Shown: positions 23,789 to 32,961, numbered from the stretch's first letter. The stretch is 32,961 nt of DNA from Paracoccaceae bacterium (GCA_026713305.1 JAPOOS010000070.1:1-32961), one strand, 5' to 3'. Made by a program: numbers and translations. The notes: generated by a model not told the origin, from the letters alone.

Positions 23789-25059
23789 CTGGACTGATAC
23801 TTCTTCTGATTTATGTGGTGATCTTCGCCCTTGGTTTCATAGTCGTCAAGCAGGTCTCCAAGCGCCTGATCAAGCGAGTCGACTACACAGCGCTCAAGAC
23901 AGTCACTTTCGGAGACGAGAGCGCCGTCACTGCCGACAGATCCGCTTCGGTGATATCGATTGTGACTCTTTTCCTGCTGTGGGGCGCGTTCACCGGTTCA
24001 ATTCTGACGCCGATACACGCTCCGCCGCCATTCATCGGCGACACCACGTTCGAGTACACCGCCGAAAACGCCGAAGGTTCGCGCGACACCGCCACCGTGC
24101 TGGTGAGAGTGTTCCGGGTCGGCGAGGATGTCGAAACTCCGGAAATCGATCCGGGCGACGGCTGGGCGAAGAACGACGCGATCGAGATCGGCGCCTGGCG
24201 TTCCAAGCTCATTAAAACCGACGGAAACGATGAATTCGACAAGGCCGCCGGTGCGAGAATTGTCGAGGTTGATGGCCAGCCCATTCTGCCCGGAGGCGAG
24301 GTCAAGGCTGCCGACGGCCGTGTCACCATGACGCCAAAGGGCACGCTGAACTTCATTCCCGCCAAGGGCCTTCAGATGGAGCCGATTTGGCTGCCCGCAC
24401 CGGAAGCCGTGTGGGGCAGGTTCATCGACATCATCAGCGATGGCTACCAGAACTATGGATTGCTCGAACACCTCGGCTATTCGCTGTTCCGCGTCATCGC
24501 AGGATTCATTTTCGGAGCCCTGGTCGGCATTCCATTGGGATACGCAATGGGACTGTCCAACTGGTTCCGGGGCTGGTTTGATCCAATTGTGGAATTCATG
24601 CGCCCGGTGCCGCCGCTTGCATTGATACCGCTTGTCATAATCTGGGCCGGGATCGGAGAGACCGGCAAGATAATTCTGCTGTTTCTCGCGGCGTTGTGGA
24701 TAATGACAATTGCTGCCCGCGCTGGTGTTTCGGGAGTGCAGATATCGAAAGTGCACGCAGCGTTTTCGCTTGGCGCGTCGCCTTCGCAGATAATGCGCCA
24801 TGTGATTGTTCCCAACTCGCTTCCCGAGATTTTCACGGGTGCGCGGGTCGCCATGGGAGTGTGCTGGGGCACTGTCGTTGCCGCCGAACTGGTCGCTGCC
24901 GAAGTTGGCGCAGGCATGATGATCATGGTGGCGTCGAAGTTCCAGCTGACCGACATCGTCATCATGGGGATCATACTGATCGGCGTAATAGGATACGGCA
25001 TCGACATCCTGATGCGCATGGCTGAAAAACGGTTGGTTCCCTGGAAGGGCCGCGGCTAG
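23785..25059 (+). CDS. ABC transporter permease, TauC/SsuC class, with periplasmic Ig/cadherin-like insertion
   Basis: This permease is 424 residues, against about 260-280 for TauC/SsuC. The C-terminal 220 residues are the standard BPD_transp_1 core: 'YSLFRVIAGFIFGALVGIPLGYAMG', 'FMRPVPPLALIPLVIIWAGIGE', the EAA region 'KVHAAFSLGASPSQIMRHVIVP', and closing helices. The excess is N-terminal: two helices flanking a cytoplasmic basic loop, then about 110 residues presumably in the periplasm. That part reads 'FEYTAENAEGSRDTATVLVRVF', like bacterial cadherin/Ig repeats, and 'DGRVTMTPKGTLNFIPAKG', a second repeat-like strand pair. It may interact with the binding protein or anchor to other envelope parts; this is inference. 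The gene is coupled to the ATPase gene by ATGA overlap. Confidence 0.85.
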   Translation: MTGLILLLIYVVIFALGFIVVKQVSKRLIKRVDYTALKTVTFGDESAVTADRSASVISIVTLFLLWGAFTGSILTPIHAPPPFIGDTTFEYTAENAEGSRDTATVLVRVFRVGEDVETPEIDPGDGWAKNDAIEIGAWRSKLIKTDGNDEFDKAAGARIVEVDGQPILPGGEVKAADGRVTMTPKGTLNFIPAKGLQMEPIWLPAPEAVWGRFIDIISDGYQNYGLLEHLGYSLFRVIAGFIFGALVGIPLGYAMGLSNWFRGWFDPIVEFMRPVPPLALIPLVIIWAGIGETGKIILLFLAALWIMTIAARAGVSGVQISKVHAAFSLGASPSQIMRHVIVPNSLPEIFTGARVAMGVCWGTVVAAELVAAEVGAGMMIMVASKFQLTDIVIMGIILIGVIGYGIDILMRMAEKRLVPWKGRG

Positions 25060-25107
25060 CAGCGGCGTCCCGGCGAATCGGAAGAGCCTGTCCGCGCATG
25101 TAGGGAC

Positions 25108-25126
25108 GGTGGCCTGACAGGCCGCC
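25108..25126. terminator. Hairpin between convergent permease and hisS genes
   Basis: GGTGGCCT and AGGCCGCC pair over eight bases (one G-U) around a GAC triloop, just before the hisS stop on the opposite strand. It can form in both transcripts. No T tract is present, so its strength as a terminator is uncertain. Confidence 0.45.
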
Positions 25127-25127
25127 T

Positions 25128-26621
25128 TCACGAAAAGGCGCGGGAAAGCAGTTCCTGGACCGCCGAAACCAATTTGGGCCTGGCAACCTCGTGTTGCCAG
25201 GCCCTTTGCTTCCATTCCTCGGCAGTGGCGGTCTCGGAGATCATGGCGCCCAGGACCAGGTCCTTGATCAGGACCGTTCCTCGCTGACGCTCGTTCTCGC
25301 CTTGAATGACCGCCAGAGGGCAACCCCGAGCATCCGCGTATTTCAGCTGTCGCCCGAAGTTTCGGGCATTTCCCAGAAACAGCTCGGCACAAATGCCTGC
25401 GTCGCGCAGCTGGGCAACCATTTCCTGGTAGTCTCCCAGGCGATGCCGGTCCATGACGGTCACAAGCACCGGGGCGGCAGGTTGCTCGAACGTTTCATCC
25501 AGTTCCTGATGCGCCTCCAGCAGCCTGTCCACTCCAATGGAAATGCCTGTCGCGGGCATGCGCTGCCCGGTGAATCGCTGAACCAGGCCGTCATAGCGCC
25601 CGCCGCCCGCGATCGAGCCCAGGCTCGGTTGCCTTCCCGACTGTGGAGCGGCGAGATTGGCCTCGAACACTGGTCCGGTGTAGTATCCCAGCCCGCGCAC
25701 AACCGTGGGATCGACGATGCAGCGGTCCGGCCCAACCCCCTGTCTCCTCACCAGCTCCATGACAGCTTCCGTCTCGGAGATTCCAGTGGCGCCGGCATCG
25801 GAATCGCCGACAAGATCCTGCAGCCGTCGCACGATGTCTGTGCCCGACCCTGCGGTTGCGTCGAGGTATTCCATGATCAGATCGATTTGCCAGGCGGACA
25901 GTCCGGCACCCTTGGCAAAGTCGCCGCTTGCGTCCTTTCTGCCGGTCCCCAGCAGCGCCTTGACACCGCTGCGGCCAAGTCGATCAAGCTTGTCGACAGC
26001 CCTCAGGACGGCTCCGCGCTGCATGTCTGACTGCTGTTCGTCAGCCTGCTGGGCGATGCCTGCCCTTTCAAGCAGCCCGTCGAGCAGCTTTCGGTTGTTC
26101 AGCCTGACCAGATACCGCCCACGCCGGATGCCAATGGCTTCCAGAATCTGCACTGCCAGGACGATCATCTCGGCATCGGCAGCCGGCGTGCCGGAACCCA
26201 CCGTGTCGGCGTCGCACTGCGTGAACTGCCGAAACCTGCCGGGTCCCGGCTTCTCGTTCCGCCACACCGTGCCGAAGGTGTAGCGACGAAAGGGAAACGG
26301 AAGGACAGCGCGGCGCTGGGCCGCGTACCGCGCCAAAGGAGCGGTCATGTCGTAGCGCAGGGACAGCCAGGCGCCGTCATCCTGCCAGGCAAACACGCCT
26401 TCATTCGGACGATCGACATCAGGCAGAAACTTGCCCAGCGCGTCGAGGTATTCCACGGCAGGCGTTTCCAGGGGTTCGAAGCCGAACCTGTCAAACACGC
26501 CGGCAATCGTCTCGAGCATCCGCCGCCGCCGCCGGACCTCGTTCCCGGCGTAGTCGCGGAAGCCCGGCGGCAGCCGGGGCTGCGGACGCCGAACGCGCTT
26601 CTTTCGCCTAGGCTTTTTCAT
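25128..26621 (-). CDS. hisS: Histidyl-tRNA synthetase
   Basis: Class II histidyl-tRNA synthetase (EC 6.1.1.21) charges tRNA-His in the cytoplasm. The 497-residue product starts with a basic tail then '[11 protein letters not shown]' and motif 1. Motif 2 is '[23 protein letters not shown]', and '[14 protein letters not shown]' precedes it as in all HisRS. The histidine-binding motif is '[11 protein letters not shown]', and 'GGRYDGLV' plus '[10 protein letters not shown]' are motif 3. The C-terminal anticodon-binding domain is present ('VLVTVMDR', '[21 protein letters not shown]'), which separates it from HisZ. The ORF track begins at TTG 26630, only two bases from the GGAGG site. ATG 26621 is better, with AGGAGG eleven bases upstream. 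It follows dnaE on the same strand after about 115 bases. Confidence 0.93.
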   Translation of the reverse strand: MKKPRRKKRVRRPQPRLPPGFRDYAGNEVRRRRRMLETIAGVFDRFGFEPLETPAVEYLDALGKFLPDVDRPNEGVFAWQDDGAWLSLRYDMTAPLARYAAQRRAVLPFPFRRYTFGTVWRNEKPGPGRFRQFTQCDADTVGSGTPAADAEMIVLAVQILEAIGIRRGRYLVRLNNRKLLDGLLERAGIAQQADEQQSDMQRGAVLRAVDKLDRLGRSGVKALLGTGRKDASGDFAKGAGLSAWQIDLIMEYLDATAGSGTDIVRRLQDLVGDSDAGATGISETEAVMELVRRQGVGPDRCIVDPTVVRGLGYYTGPVFEANLAAPQSGRQPSLGSIAGGGRYDGLVQRFTGQRMPATGISIGVDRLLEAHQELDETFEQPAAPVLVTVMDRHRLGDYQEMVAQLRDAGICAELFLGNARNFGRQLKYADARGCPLAVIQGENERQRGTVLIKDLVLGAMISETATAEEWKQRAWQHEVARPKLVSAVQELLSRAFS

Positions 26622-26736
26622 TGGATCCAATGCCTCCTGCCAATGGCCAGTCTCCCGAATTCATGCTTGATCCCCTCCACGCAATGCATTCAAAGGCCAA
26701 CGCAGCGCCCGGTCAACTGGATGCCCTTGCACGGGA

Positions 26737-29700
26737 TCATTGACGATTGATGCTTGTCACGCCTTCGATCATCTTGATCGCCTGGACGACCCTGTTGTTG
26801 ACCAGGTATTGCTCCGGGAGAACGAATTCCACTTCGACGTCAAGATCCGCCGCGCAGGGACAGAACGAAACTGTCTTGGCGTGGTGTCGCGCCAACCGTG
26901 CCGAACTCGAAGTCAGGATCTCCTTGACTTCCCGCGGCGCCTCAGGCTTGTTGAAATGGATCTTGAGGGCTGTCCACTGTGGACCGGGCCGTTTCCTCAG
27001 CGGCTTGATCAATGAGGCGTTGGCTCGCAGCGAATTGTTCCCTCGACGCTTGGGGAAGTTCAGGAACATCGTGACCAGGGCGCCCTTCTTGAGCAGCCTG
27101 CCGCTCTTTCTGAGCTCGTCGAGAAACACAGCGGCCGACAGGTCTCCGGATGGATCGGACAGCTTGATCCAGGCCATGGTTTCTCCGGTCTTCGTGCCTC
27201 TTCGGCGAACGGAGTCTAGATGGCCTGCCACCTTGATGTCACTGACGTCGTCAATTGCCTTCCTGCCGTCGCGGATCAGCTTCGCCACTTCGGAAATGGG
27301 CATGAGTCCCTGCTCGCGCAGCTCGTCGATCGACAGTCCAAGCGGATGCGTCGTCAGGTAGTGGCCAATGGCAACTATCTCGTTGCGGCACTTCTCCGAT
27401 ACGCTCCATTCCGTTTGAGTTGTGAGTTGAGGGGCGGCAACAACATTGTCGCTGTCGCCGAACAGCGACATTTGACCGCTTGCCTTTTGCTCGCGGTGCG
27501 CCCGGCTGAAGCCCATCAGCGTGTCGACATTGCTGAAAGCCGTGCAGCGATTGAGTCCCAGCGTGTCGAAGGCGCCTGCGCGGGCCAGGCTCTCCAGCGC
27601 CGACTTGGTGACATGGCTCGGGTCAATGCGCCTGGCGAAATCGTAGATGTCCTTGAACGGCTCTTGCCCTCTCGCCGACACGATGTGCTCGGCTGCGCCC
27701 ACGCCGACATTCTTGATCGATGCAAGCGCATAGTGAATGCGCCCGTCTCGCACTGCAAACGTGGCGTCCGAAGCGTTGATGCATGGCGCTTCCAGGTTCA
27801 CGCCCATGCTCTCCAGTTCGCGCTTGGCAACTGCAAGCTTGCTGGAGTGGTTCATGTCCATCGACATCACGGAGGCCATGAATTCCAGCAGATGGTGCGC
27901 CTTGAGCCATGCCGTCTGGTAGCTGACAATTGCGTAGCCGGCGGCATGAGACTTGTTGAAGCCGTATTCGGCAAACTTGGACAGGAACTCCCAAATCTTG
28001 CCGGCAACGGAACTGCTCACGCCCTTGCCGGCAGCGCCGGAGAGAAAGTGCGGCTTCTCGCGGGCCATGATGTCGCGGTTCTTTTGACCCATTGCCCGCC
28101 GCAGGATGTCGGCGCGGCCCATCGAGTAGCCTGCCAGCAGCTGGGCAATCTGCATGACCTGTTCCTGGTAGACGACGATGCCATGCGTTTCGGTCAGAAC
28201 ATCGTCGATCAGCGGGTGGAGCATGTCGCGTTTGCTGCGGCCATGCTTGACGTCGAGATATTTCGGGATCTGGTCCATTGGGCCAGGCCGGTAGAGCGCG
28301 ATGATGGCAATGATGTCATCCAGCCGCGTCGGCTTCATGGACCGCAGGGTGGAGGTCATTCCCACACCGTCGCACTGAAAGATCCCGGCGGTGTTGCCTG
28401 ACGCGTACAACTCAAAGGTCTTGCCGTCATCGAGCGGAATGGCGTCTATGTCGATGTCGGTTCCGCGCCGGCGAACAAGATCCAGTGTCCTGGAAATGAT
28501 GGTAAGCGTCTTCAGCCCAAGGAAGTCCATTTTCACCAGGCCGGCCTTTTCGACCCATTTCTTGTTGAACTGCGTCAGACTCTCGCTGGAATTCTGTTCC
28601 GAGTAGAGAGGCACAAGCTCGTCCAGCGGCCGGTCGCCTATGACGATGCCCGCCGCATGCGTTGAAACGTTTCGAGGAATGCCGTCAATTTCCTCAATGT
28701 AGTCGAACATCTGCGCAATCTGCCGATCGGACCGCTCGGCCGAAATCAGGGTCTCGTTTTCCGCCCGCGCCTGGCTGAACCGAACGTCGAACCCGATTGC
28801 GCCGGACAGGGTGTTGAGCGTTCCCCGCGGTATTCGCATGATGCGGCCAATGTCGCGTATTGCGGCCTTCGACTTGAGATTGCCGAACGTGATGATGTTG
28901 GTGACCCTGTCGTTGCCGTAGCGCTGACGCACATAGTCCACGACCTCGCCACGCCTGAGCTGACAGAAGTCAATGTCGAAGTCCGGAACCGAGGCCCGTT
29001 CCACATTGAGGAAGCGCTCGAAAAGGAGTCCAAACCGAAGAGGATCGATGTTGGTGATCTGCAATGAATAGGCGACCAGGGATCCCGCGCCCGAACCACG
29101 CCCGGGGCCGACCGGGATGTTCTGTTTTCGGGCCCATTCGAGGAAATCCGAGACTATGAGGAAGTACCCCGCGAAGCCGGCTCCCGATATGACTTCAAGC
29201 TCCTCCTCGAGACGCTTTCGATAGCGGGCATGCGCTTCGGAACCTTCCATCGACTTCAGGCGCATGTCAAGTCCCACCACGGCCTGCCGTCGAAGCTCCA
29301 TTCCCTCGTCGGCGCAGTAGACCGGCAGTATCGGGTCACGCGGCTCCGTGTGGTAGGCGCATCTGCGGGCAATCTCGACGGTGTTCGCAACAGCGTCGGG
29401 CAGGTCCTCGAACAGATCCGCCATCTCCTGCTGCGACTTGAAGTAGTGCTCTCTGGTCAACTTGCGCCGCGGGTCGTTCTGGCTGATGTAGCCGCCGTTC
29501 TTGATGTAGAACAGAATGTCCACGGGCTCGAAGTTCTTGGGCTTCAGGAAATGGACATCGTTCGTGGCCACGAGCGGCAGGTCGAGGTCGTAGGCTATGG
29601 AGAGCAGGCCATCCTCGGTCTTCTCCTGGCTTGCGCAGCAACTGGAGCCAACCTGCCGATGCCGCTGGATCTCGACATACAGGCGACGCTCGAAGATGGA

Positions 29701-30195
29701 AGCCAGCTCCGAAGCCAGTTCGGTTGCCTTGAGGGGCTGGCCGCCAAGCAGTTCGGCTGCGACTGGGCCGTCCTGGCCGCCCGTCAGGCAAATCAGCCCT
29801 TGATTGAATCGGCGCAGGTCTTCGAGAACGAGGTGGGGAGTTTTCTTCCTGTTGTCGAGGTACAGGCAACTGTTGAGCTTGACCAGGTTGCCGTAACCCG
29901 TTTGGTCCTTTGCCAGGAGCACGATTGTCGGGTAGGCGGCGTCCTGCGGGTCGTCCGAGTCCTCGGCGGCCGGGTTCAACGAAAACTGACAGCCATTGAT
30001 GGGCTGTATGCCGGCGGCGGCGGCAGTCGCGGCGAACTCCAGGCTGGCGAACATGTTGTTGGAATCGGCAATCGCAACGGCCGGCATTCCGAGCTTGCTG
30101 CATGCCTCCGGCAGCGCGGCAGGATCGATTGTGCTCTCGAGAATGGAGTACTTGCTGTGCACCCGCAGGTGTACAAAGGAAGGTGTGTCTTGCAT
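26737..30195 (-). CDS. dnaE: DNA polymerase III alpha subunit
   Basis: The catalytic subunit of the chromosomal replicase, 1152 residues, has the normal DnaE1 layout. The PHP domain opens with 'FVHLRVHSKYSILE'. The polymerase core has 'GPGRGSGAGSLVAY' (about 363-376), the catalytic aspartates in 'VPDFDIDF' (403-410) and the third in 'KMDFLGLKT' (near 557), and 'YRPGPMDQIP'. The fingers and tandem helix-hairpin-helix region follow, with 'FAEYGFNKSHAAGYA'. A beta-clamp-binding motif 'QMSLFG' lies at about 908, then the OB fold ('IKVAGHLDSVRRRGTKTGETMAW'). The start ATG at 30195 has a GGTAGG-type site seven bases away. Divergent from xdhA; followed on its strand by hisS. Confidence 0.96.
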   Translation of the reverse strand: MQDTPSFVHLRVHSKYSILESTIDPAALPEACSKLGMPAVAIADSNNMFASLEFAATAAAAGIQPINGCQFSLNPAAEDSDDPQDAAYPTIVLLAKDQTGYGNLVKLNSCLYLDNRKKTPHLVLEDLRRFNQGLICLTGGQDGPVAAELLGGQPLKATELASELASIFERRLYVEIQRHRQVGSSCCASQEKTEDGLLSIAYDLDLPLVATNDVHFLKPKNFEPVDILFYIKNGGYISQNDPRRKLTREHYFKSQQEMADLFEDLPDAVANTVEIARRCAYHTEPRDPILPVYCADEGMELRRQAVVGLDMRLKSMEGSEAHARYRKRLEEELEVISGAGFAGYFLIVSDFLEWARKQNIPVGPGRGSGAGSLVAYSLQITNIDPLRFGLLFERFLNVERASVPDFDIDFCQLRRGEVVDYVRQRYGNDRVTNIITFGNLKSKAAIRDIGRIMRIPRGTLNTLSGAIGFDVRFSQARAENETLISAERSDRQIAQMFDYIEEIDGIPRNVSTHAAGIVIGDRPLDELVPLYSEQNSSESLTQFNKKWVEKAGLVKMDFLGLKTLTIISRTLDLVRRRGTDIDIDAIPLDDGKTFELYASGNTAGIFQCDGVGMTSTLRSMKPTRLDDIIAIIALYRPGPMDQIPKYLDVKHGRSKRDMLHPLIDDVLTETHGIVVYQEQVMQIAQLLAGYSMGRADILRRAMGQKNRDIMAREKPHFLSGAAGKGVSSSVAGKIWEFLSKFAEYGFNKSHAAGYAIVSYQTAWLKAHHLLEFMASVMSMDMNHSSKLAVAKRELESMGVNLEAPCINASDATFAVRDGRIHYALASIKNVGVGAAEHIVSARGQEPFKDIYDFARRIDPSHVTKSALESLARAGAFDTLGLNRCTAFSNVDTLMGFSRAHREQKASGQMSLFGDSDNVVAAPQLTTQTEWSVSEKCRNEIVAIGHYLTTHPLGLSIDELREQGLMPISEVAKLIRDGRKAIDDVSDIKVAGHLDSVRRRGTKTGETMAWIKLSDPSGDLSAAVFLDELRKSGRLLKKGALVTMFLNFPKRRGNNSLRANASLIKPLRKRPGPQWTALKIHFNKPEAPREVKEILTSSSARLARHHAKTVSFCPCAADLDVEVEFVLPEQYLVNNRVVQAIKMIEGVTSINRQ

Positions 30196-30404
30196 TGAGC
30201 CTACCGACTGTTGCCCCGCACCGCTGCTGGAGATTTGCTGTGGACCTGAATTCCAATCAGGCGCGGAAACTGTTATACGGAGACATCAGCAAATGCACAT
30301 TGTTCTTCATGCAGTCCACCCGAAACGATCAAGCCGGTTGGACAACGCTGCGCAGTTCAACCCGTCTTGATCCGGCCTGAAGGCAGAAAGGCAATTGGTT
30401 TTCG

Positions 30405-31811
30405 ATGATCCAGTTCCGCGTCAACGGAATTCCCCACCGCGTTGCGACGGCGGACCCCAACCTCACCCTGCTTGACTATTTGCGCGAACATGCGGGGATG
30501 CGCGGCACCAAGGAGGGATGCAACGAGGGCGACTGCGGCGCGTGCACGGTTGTGGTGTCGGGAAGCGCCGGGAATCACGGCCCAGCTCACCGCGCCACCA
30601 ATGCCTGCATCCAGCTGGTGCCGCAAATGCACGGCAAGTCTGTGCTTACGGTCGAGGGCGCGTCCGGACCAAATGGCGAATTGCACCCCGTTCAGGAGGA
30701 GATGATTTCGCACCATGGCAGTCAGTGCGGATTCTGCACCCCCGGAATCGTCATGTCGCTCGTGTGCGCGCATCTCAACCGGGACAGGGATCACGACAGG
30801 GCGCTTGCCGGCAATCTGTGCCGCTGCACCGGCTATGCGCCGATCGTCCGCGCTGCCGAGAGCGCCGCATTGAAGCCGGCGCCGGAGTGGCTTTCGGAGT
30901 GCGGGCTGGACGCCACGTCGGAAGCGCCGGCGGCATGCGGAGACAGGTTCCTTCTGCCCGCCAACGTCGATGAGCTGGCCAGTTGGTATGCTCTCAATCC
31001 CAACGCCACGCTGGTTGCCGGCGCAACCGACGTTGGGCTGTGGATCACGAAGAGGCTTGACGACCTGGAGCGCATCTGTTTCGTGGGCGACGTTCCCGAA
31101 CTTCGCTGCATCGGGACATCGGCCAGCGAAATCGTGGTTGGTGCAGCGGTGACCGTCGAGGAATTCGGCAGTTTCGCTCGCTCGATCTATCCGGGCATGA
31201 ACAGTTTGATCCAGCGTTTCGGTTCGCTTCAGGTGCGCAACGCCGCCACCGTGGGCGGAAACATAGCAAACGGCTCACCGATAGGGGACCTGCCGCCGGC
31301 GTTCATTGCGCTGGGCGCCACACTGGCGCTGAGGAAGGGCGACCGCCGCCGCACGATGCCGCTCGAGAGCTTCTTCGTTGACTACGGCGTTCAGGACATC
31401 GCCGAAGGGGAGTTTGTCGAGGCAGTCAGGCTGCCGCGGAACGGCAGCGATCTCAGGTGCTACAAGATATCCAAGCGCTTTGACCAGGACATCTCGGCGG
31501 TGTGCGGCTGCTTCAACATCAATGTTGAAGGCGGAGTTGTCGTGAGCGCCAGAATTGCCTTTGGCGGCATGGCGGCAACGCCGCGAAGAGCCCGGTTGGT
31601 GGAGCGCGCATTGACAGGCCAGCCTTGGAGCGAGCGGCTGGCAAGATCGGCAGGCAGGCGCTTCAGCGATGACTTCACGCCGATTTCGGACATGCGGGCT
31701 TCGGCGGCCTACCGTTTGCAGGTTGCCCGAAATCTCTTGGTCAAGACCTATCTCGAAACAGGGCAGGCCCATGGGAGCTGCACGCTCTATCCGAATGGGG
31801 GTGCAATGTGA
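30405..31811 (+). CDS. xdhA: Xanthine dehydrogenase small subunit (2Fe-2S/FAD)
   Basis: XdhA carries electrons from the molybdenum site in XdhB through two 2Fe-2S clusters to FAD and NAD during oxidation of hypoxanthine and xanthine. The 468-residue product contains the plant-type cluster 'GCNEGDCGACTVVV' (about 44-57) with its fourth Cys in 'CIQLVP'. The second cluster is 'GSQCGFCTPG' and 'GNLCRCTGY'. The FAD domain from about 180 has 'LVAGATDVGLWITK' and 'QVRNAATVGGNIANGSPIGD'. The last 110 residues are the CO-dehydrogenase flavoprotein C-terminal fold ('ISAVCGCFNINVEGGVV', 'AFGGMAATPRRA'). The ATG at 30405 begins 'MIQFRVNG', standard for the family, although the ribosome site is weak. GTGA overlap couples it to xdhB. 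Divergent from dnaE, with 209 bases of shared upstream DNA and no clear promoter. Confidence 0.94.
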   Translation: MIQFRVNGIPHRVATADPNLTLLDYLREHAGMRGTKEGCNEGDCGACTVVVSGSAGNHGPAHRATNACIQLVPQMHGKSVLTVEGASGPNGELHPVQEEMISHHGSQCGFCTPGIVMSLVCAHLNRDRDHDRALAGNLCRCTGYAPIVRAAESAALKPAPEWLSECGLDATSEAPAACGDRFLLPANVDELASWYALNPNATLVAGATDVGLWITKRLDDLERICFVGDVPELRCIGTSASEIVVGAAVTVEEFGSFARSIYPGMNSLIQRFGSLQVRNAATVGGNIANGSPIGDLPPAFIALGATLALRKGDRRRTMPLESFFVDYGVQDIAEGEFVEAVRLPRNGSDLRCYKISKRFDQDISAVCGCFNINVEGGVVVSARIAFGGMAATPRRARLVERALTGQPWSERLARSAGRRFSDDFTPISDMRASAAYRLQVARNLLVKTYLETGQAHGSCTLYPNGGAM

Positions 31812-32961
31812 GCGCGCCGACGATTCACGGCGCAATTGCCCATGACGCGGCGCGCCTGCATGTATGTGGCCAGGCGGCATATGTGGACGACATGGAAGCG
31901 CCGGGACGTTGTTTCCATCTGGCCTTCGGGCTGTCAACCGTCGCCAGCGGCGTGATTGAATCGATGGATCTGTCGGAAGTTGCCGATCATGCCGGCGTTC
32001 GGGCCGTAGTCACTGCCGCCGACCTGCCCGCCGCCAATGACGTCTCGCCCAGCCCCTACCCGGAGCCGCTCCTGTCCGAGGGTGAGGTCAACCATGTCGG
32101 GCAACCAATTTTTCTGGTCGTTGCCGACAGCCATCGCCAGGCGCGCCAGGCAGCTCGGCTCGCCAGAATCAGCTACCTGGAACGAGAGCCGATTCTCGAC
32201 ATCGACTCGGCGCTGGCTGCAGACAGCATGTTTGGGCCGCCGCTGACCTATCGATGCGGCGACGTCGACGCCGCACTGGCAAGCGCAAGGCACAGAGTGT
32301 CCGGACAGTTCACCATTGGCGGGCAGGAGCACTTCTATCTCGAAGGGCAGGTCGCCATGGCGACGCCGACCGAACATGGCGGCGTGCTGGTCCACTCGTC
32401 GACCCAACATCCGACGGAAATCCAGCACAAGGTGGCGGACGCGCTTGGCGTCTCGATGAGCAGCGTGCGGGTGGAGGTGCGCAGAATGGGCGGCGCCTTC
32501 GGCGGCAAGGAAAGCCAGGGGAACTCCCCGGCGTGCGCGTGCGCCGTTGCCGCCCGCCTTACCGGCAGACCGTGCCGAATTCGCTACGACCGCGACGACG
32601 ACATGGAAATCACCGGCAAGCGGCATGACTTCCGGATCGCCTACGAAGCCGGATTTGACGACGAGGGCCGAATTGACGCGGTTGACTTTGTGCAACATGT
32701 TCGCTGCGGCTGGTCTCTTGACCTGTCGATGCCGGTTGCCGACCGCGCCATGCTGCATGCGGACAACGCCTATCACATACCGAACCTGCGGATCACTTCC
32801 TGCCGCCTGCGCACCAACACCCAGTCGGCGACGGCATTCCGAGGCTTCGGCGGACCGCAGGGAATGCTTGGCATCGAACGTGTTGTTGATCACGTGGCCC
32901 ATGCGCTCGGCGCCGACCCACTGCGCATACGCAGGCGCAACTTCTACCCGCCGATGAATTC
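31808..32961 (+). CDS. xdhB: Xanthine dehydrogenase large (molybdopterin) subunit, 3'-truncated by window edge
   Basis: XdhB holds the molybdenum cofactor and the purine site. It is missing from the ORF track because no stop lies inside the window. Reading from GTG 31808 (GTGA overlap with the xdhA stop) gives 384 residues without interruption. It begins 'SAPTIHGAIAHDAARLHVCGQAAYVDD', the a/b hammerhead start of XdhB. 'EGQVAMA', 'STQHPTEIQHKVADALG' and 'RRMGGAFGGKES' (molybdopterin contact loop) follow. 'ATAFRGFGGPQGM' is the conserved Arg-Gly-Phe-Gly-Gly cofactor motif. The whole protein is normally about 770-790 residues, so half is present. The specific purine-oxidising type is supported by the partner XdhA; other hydroxylases of the family are less likely. 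Confidence 0.92.
   Translation, partial: MSAPTIHGAIAHDAARLHVCGQAAYVDDMEAPGRCFHLAFGLSTVASGVIESMDLSEVADHAGVRAVVTAADLPAANDVSPSPYPEPLLSEGEVNHVGQPIFLVVADSHRQARQAARLARISYLEREPILDIDSALAADSMFGPPLTYRCGDVDAALASARHRVSGQFTIGGQEHFYLEGQVAMATPTEHGGVLVHSSTQHPTEIQHKVADALGVSMSSVRVEVRRMGGAFGGKESQGNSPACACAVAARLTGRPCRIRYDRDDDMEITGKRHDFRIAYEAGFDDEGRIDAVDFVQHVRCGWSLDLSMPVADRAMLHADNAYHIPNLRITSCRLRTNTQSATAFRGFGGPQGMLGIERVVDHVAHALGADPLRIRRRNFYPPMN

Noticed and set aside
32956-32961. GAATTC at the last six bases, as if a restriction-fragment end
   Set aside because: GAATTC occurs many times in this window (for example near 162, 4880 and 20719), and the xdhB frame is uninterrupted, so chance is sufficient.

Overview
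The window is GC-rich bacterial chromosome. An alphaproteobacterial origin is inferred from several proteins: a histidyl-tRNA synthetase of the roughly 500-residue alphaproteobacterial style, an EF-G-like GTPase with a 'DCPGSVE' G3 box, an alphaproteobacterial-style SerB and RecO, and several binding-protein-dependent ABC transporters. No rRNA, tRNA, CRISPR array or complete insertion sequence was found.

Layout, left to right. (1) The 3' part of an iron-dependent alcohol dehydrogenase, followed by a decayed 4HBT-type thioesterase, then amn (AMP nucleosidase). (2) A small HU/IHF-family protein and an EamA-type exporter, then about 0.8 kb without a credible gene. (3) A compact transport operon of MalE/F/G/K type (binding protein, two permeases, ATPase) that runs into an endonuclease/exonuclease/phosphatase (EEP) family enzyme. 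A putative sigma-70 promoter lies upstream, and a strong 12-bp hairpin separates the binding-protein gene from the permeases. (4) A remnant of a D-2-hydroxyacid dehydrogenase, then serB, convergent with recO and an EF-G-like GTPase; serB and recO share an inverted repeat. (5) About 1.2 kb of non-coding DNA with several stem-loops, then a large AT-richer gene coding for a GHKL (MORC/MutL/Hsp90-like) ATPase fused to a PD-(D/E)XK-like nuclease domain. A translationally coupled 89-residue protein follows it. (6) A GMC oxidoreductase, then a taurine/nitrate-type ABC transporter (binding protein, ATPase, permease) whose permease carries an unusual Ig/cadherin-like insertion. (7) Minus-strand dnaE and hisS. 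(8) xdhA and the start of xdhB (xanthine dehydrogenase), cut by the window end.

The strongest candidate for an undescribed system is region 5. The ATPase-nuclease fusion has the build of a stand-alone anti-phage or restriction-like effector: ATP-driven GHKL dimerisation coupled to a nuclease fold. It differs in base composition from its housekeeping neighbours, is preceded by structured non-coding DNA and is coupled to a small unknown partner. Other themes are gene remnants in intergenic spaces (thioesterase, hydroxyacid dehydrogenase), strong hairpins directly after both binding-protein genes, and unusual insertions in one permease of each ABC system. Purine handling appears at both ends (amn and xdhAB), but nothing in the sequence links the two.
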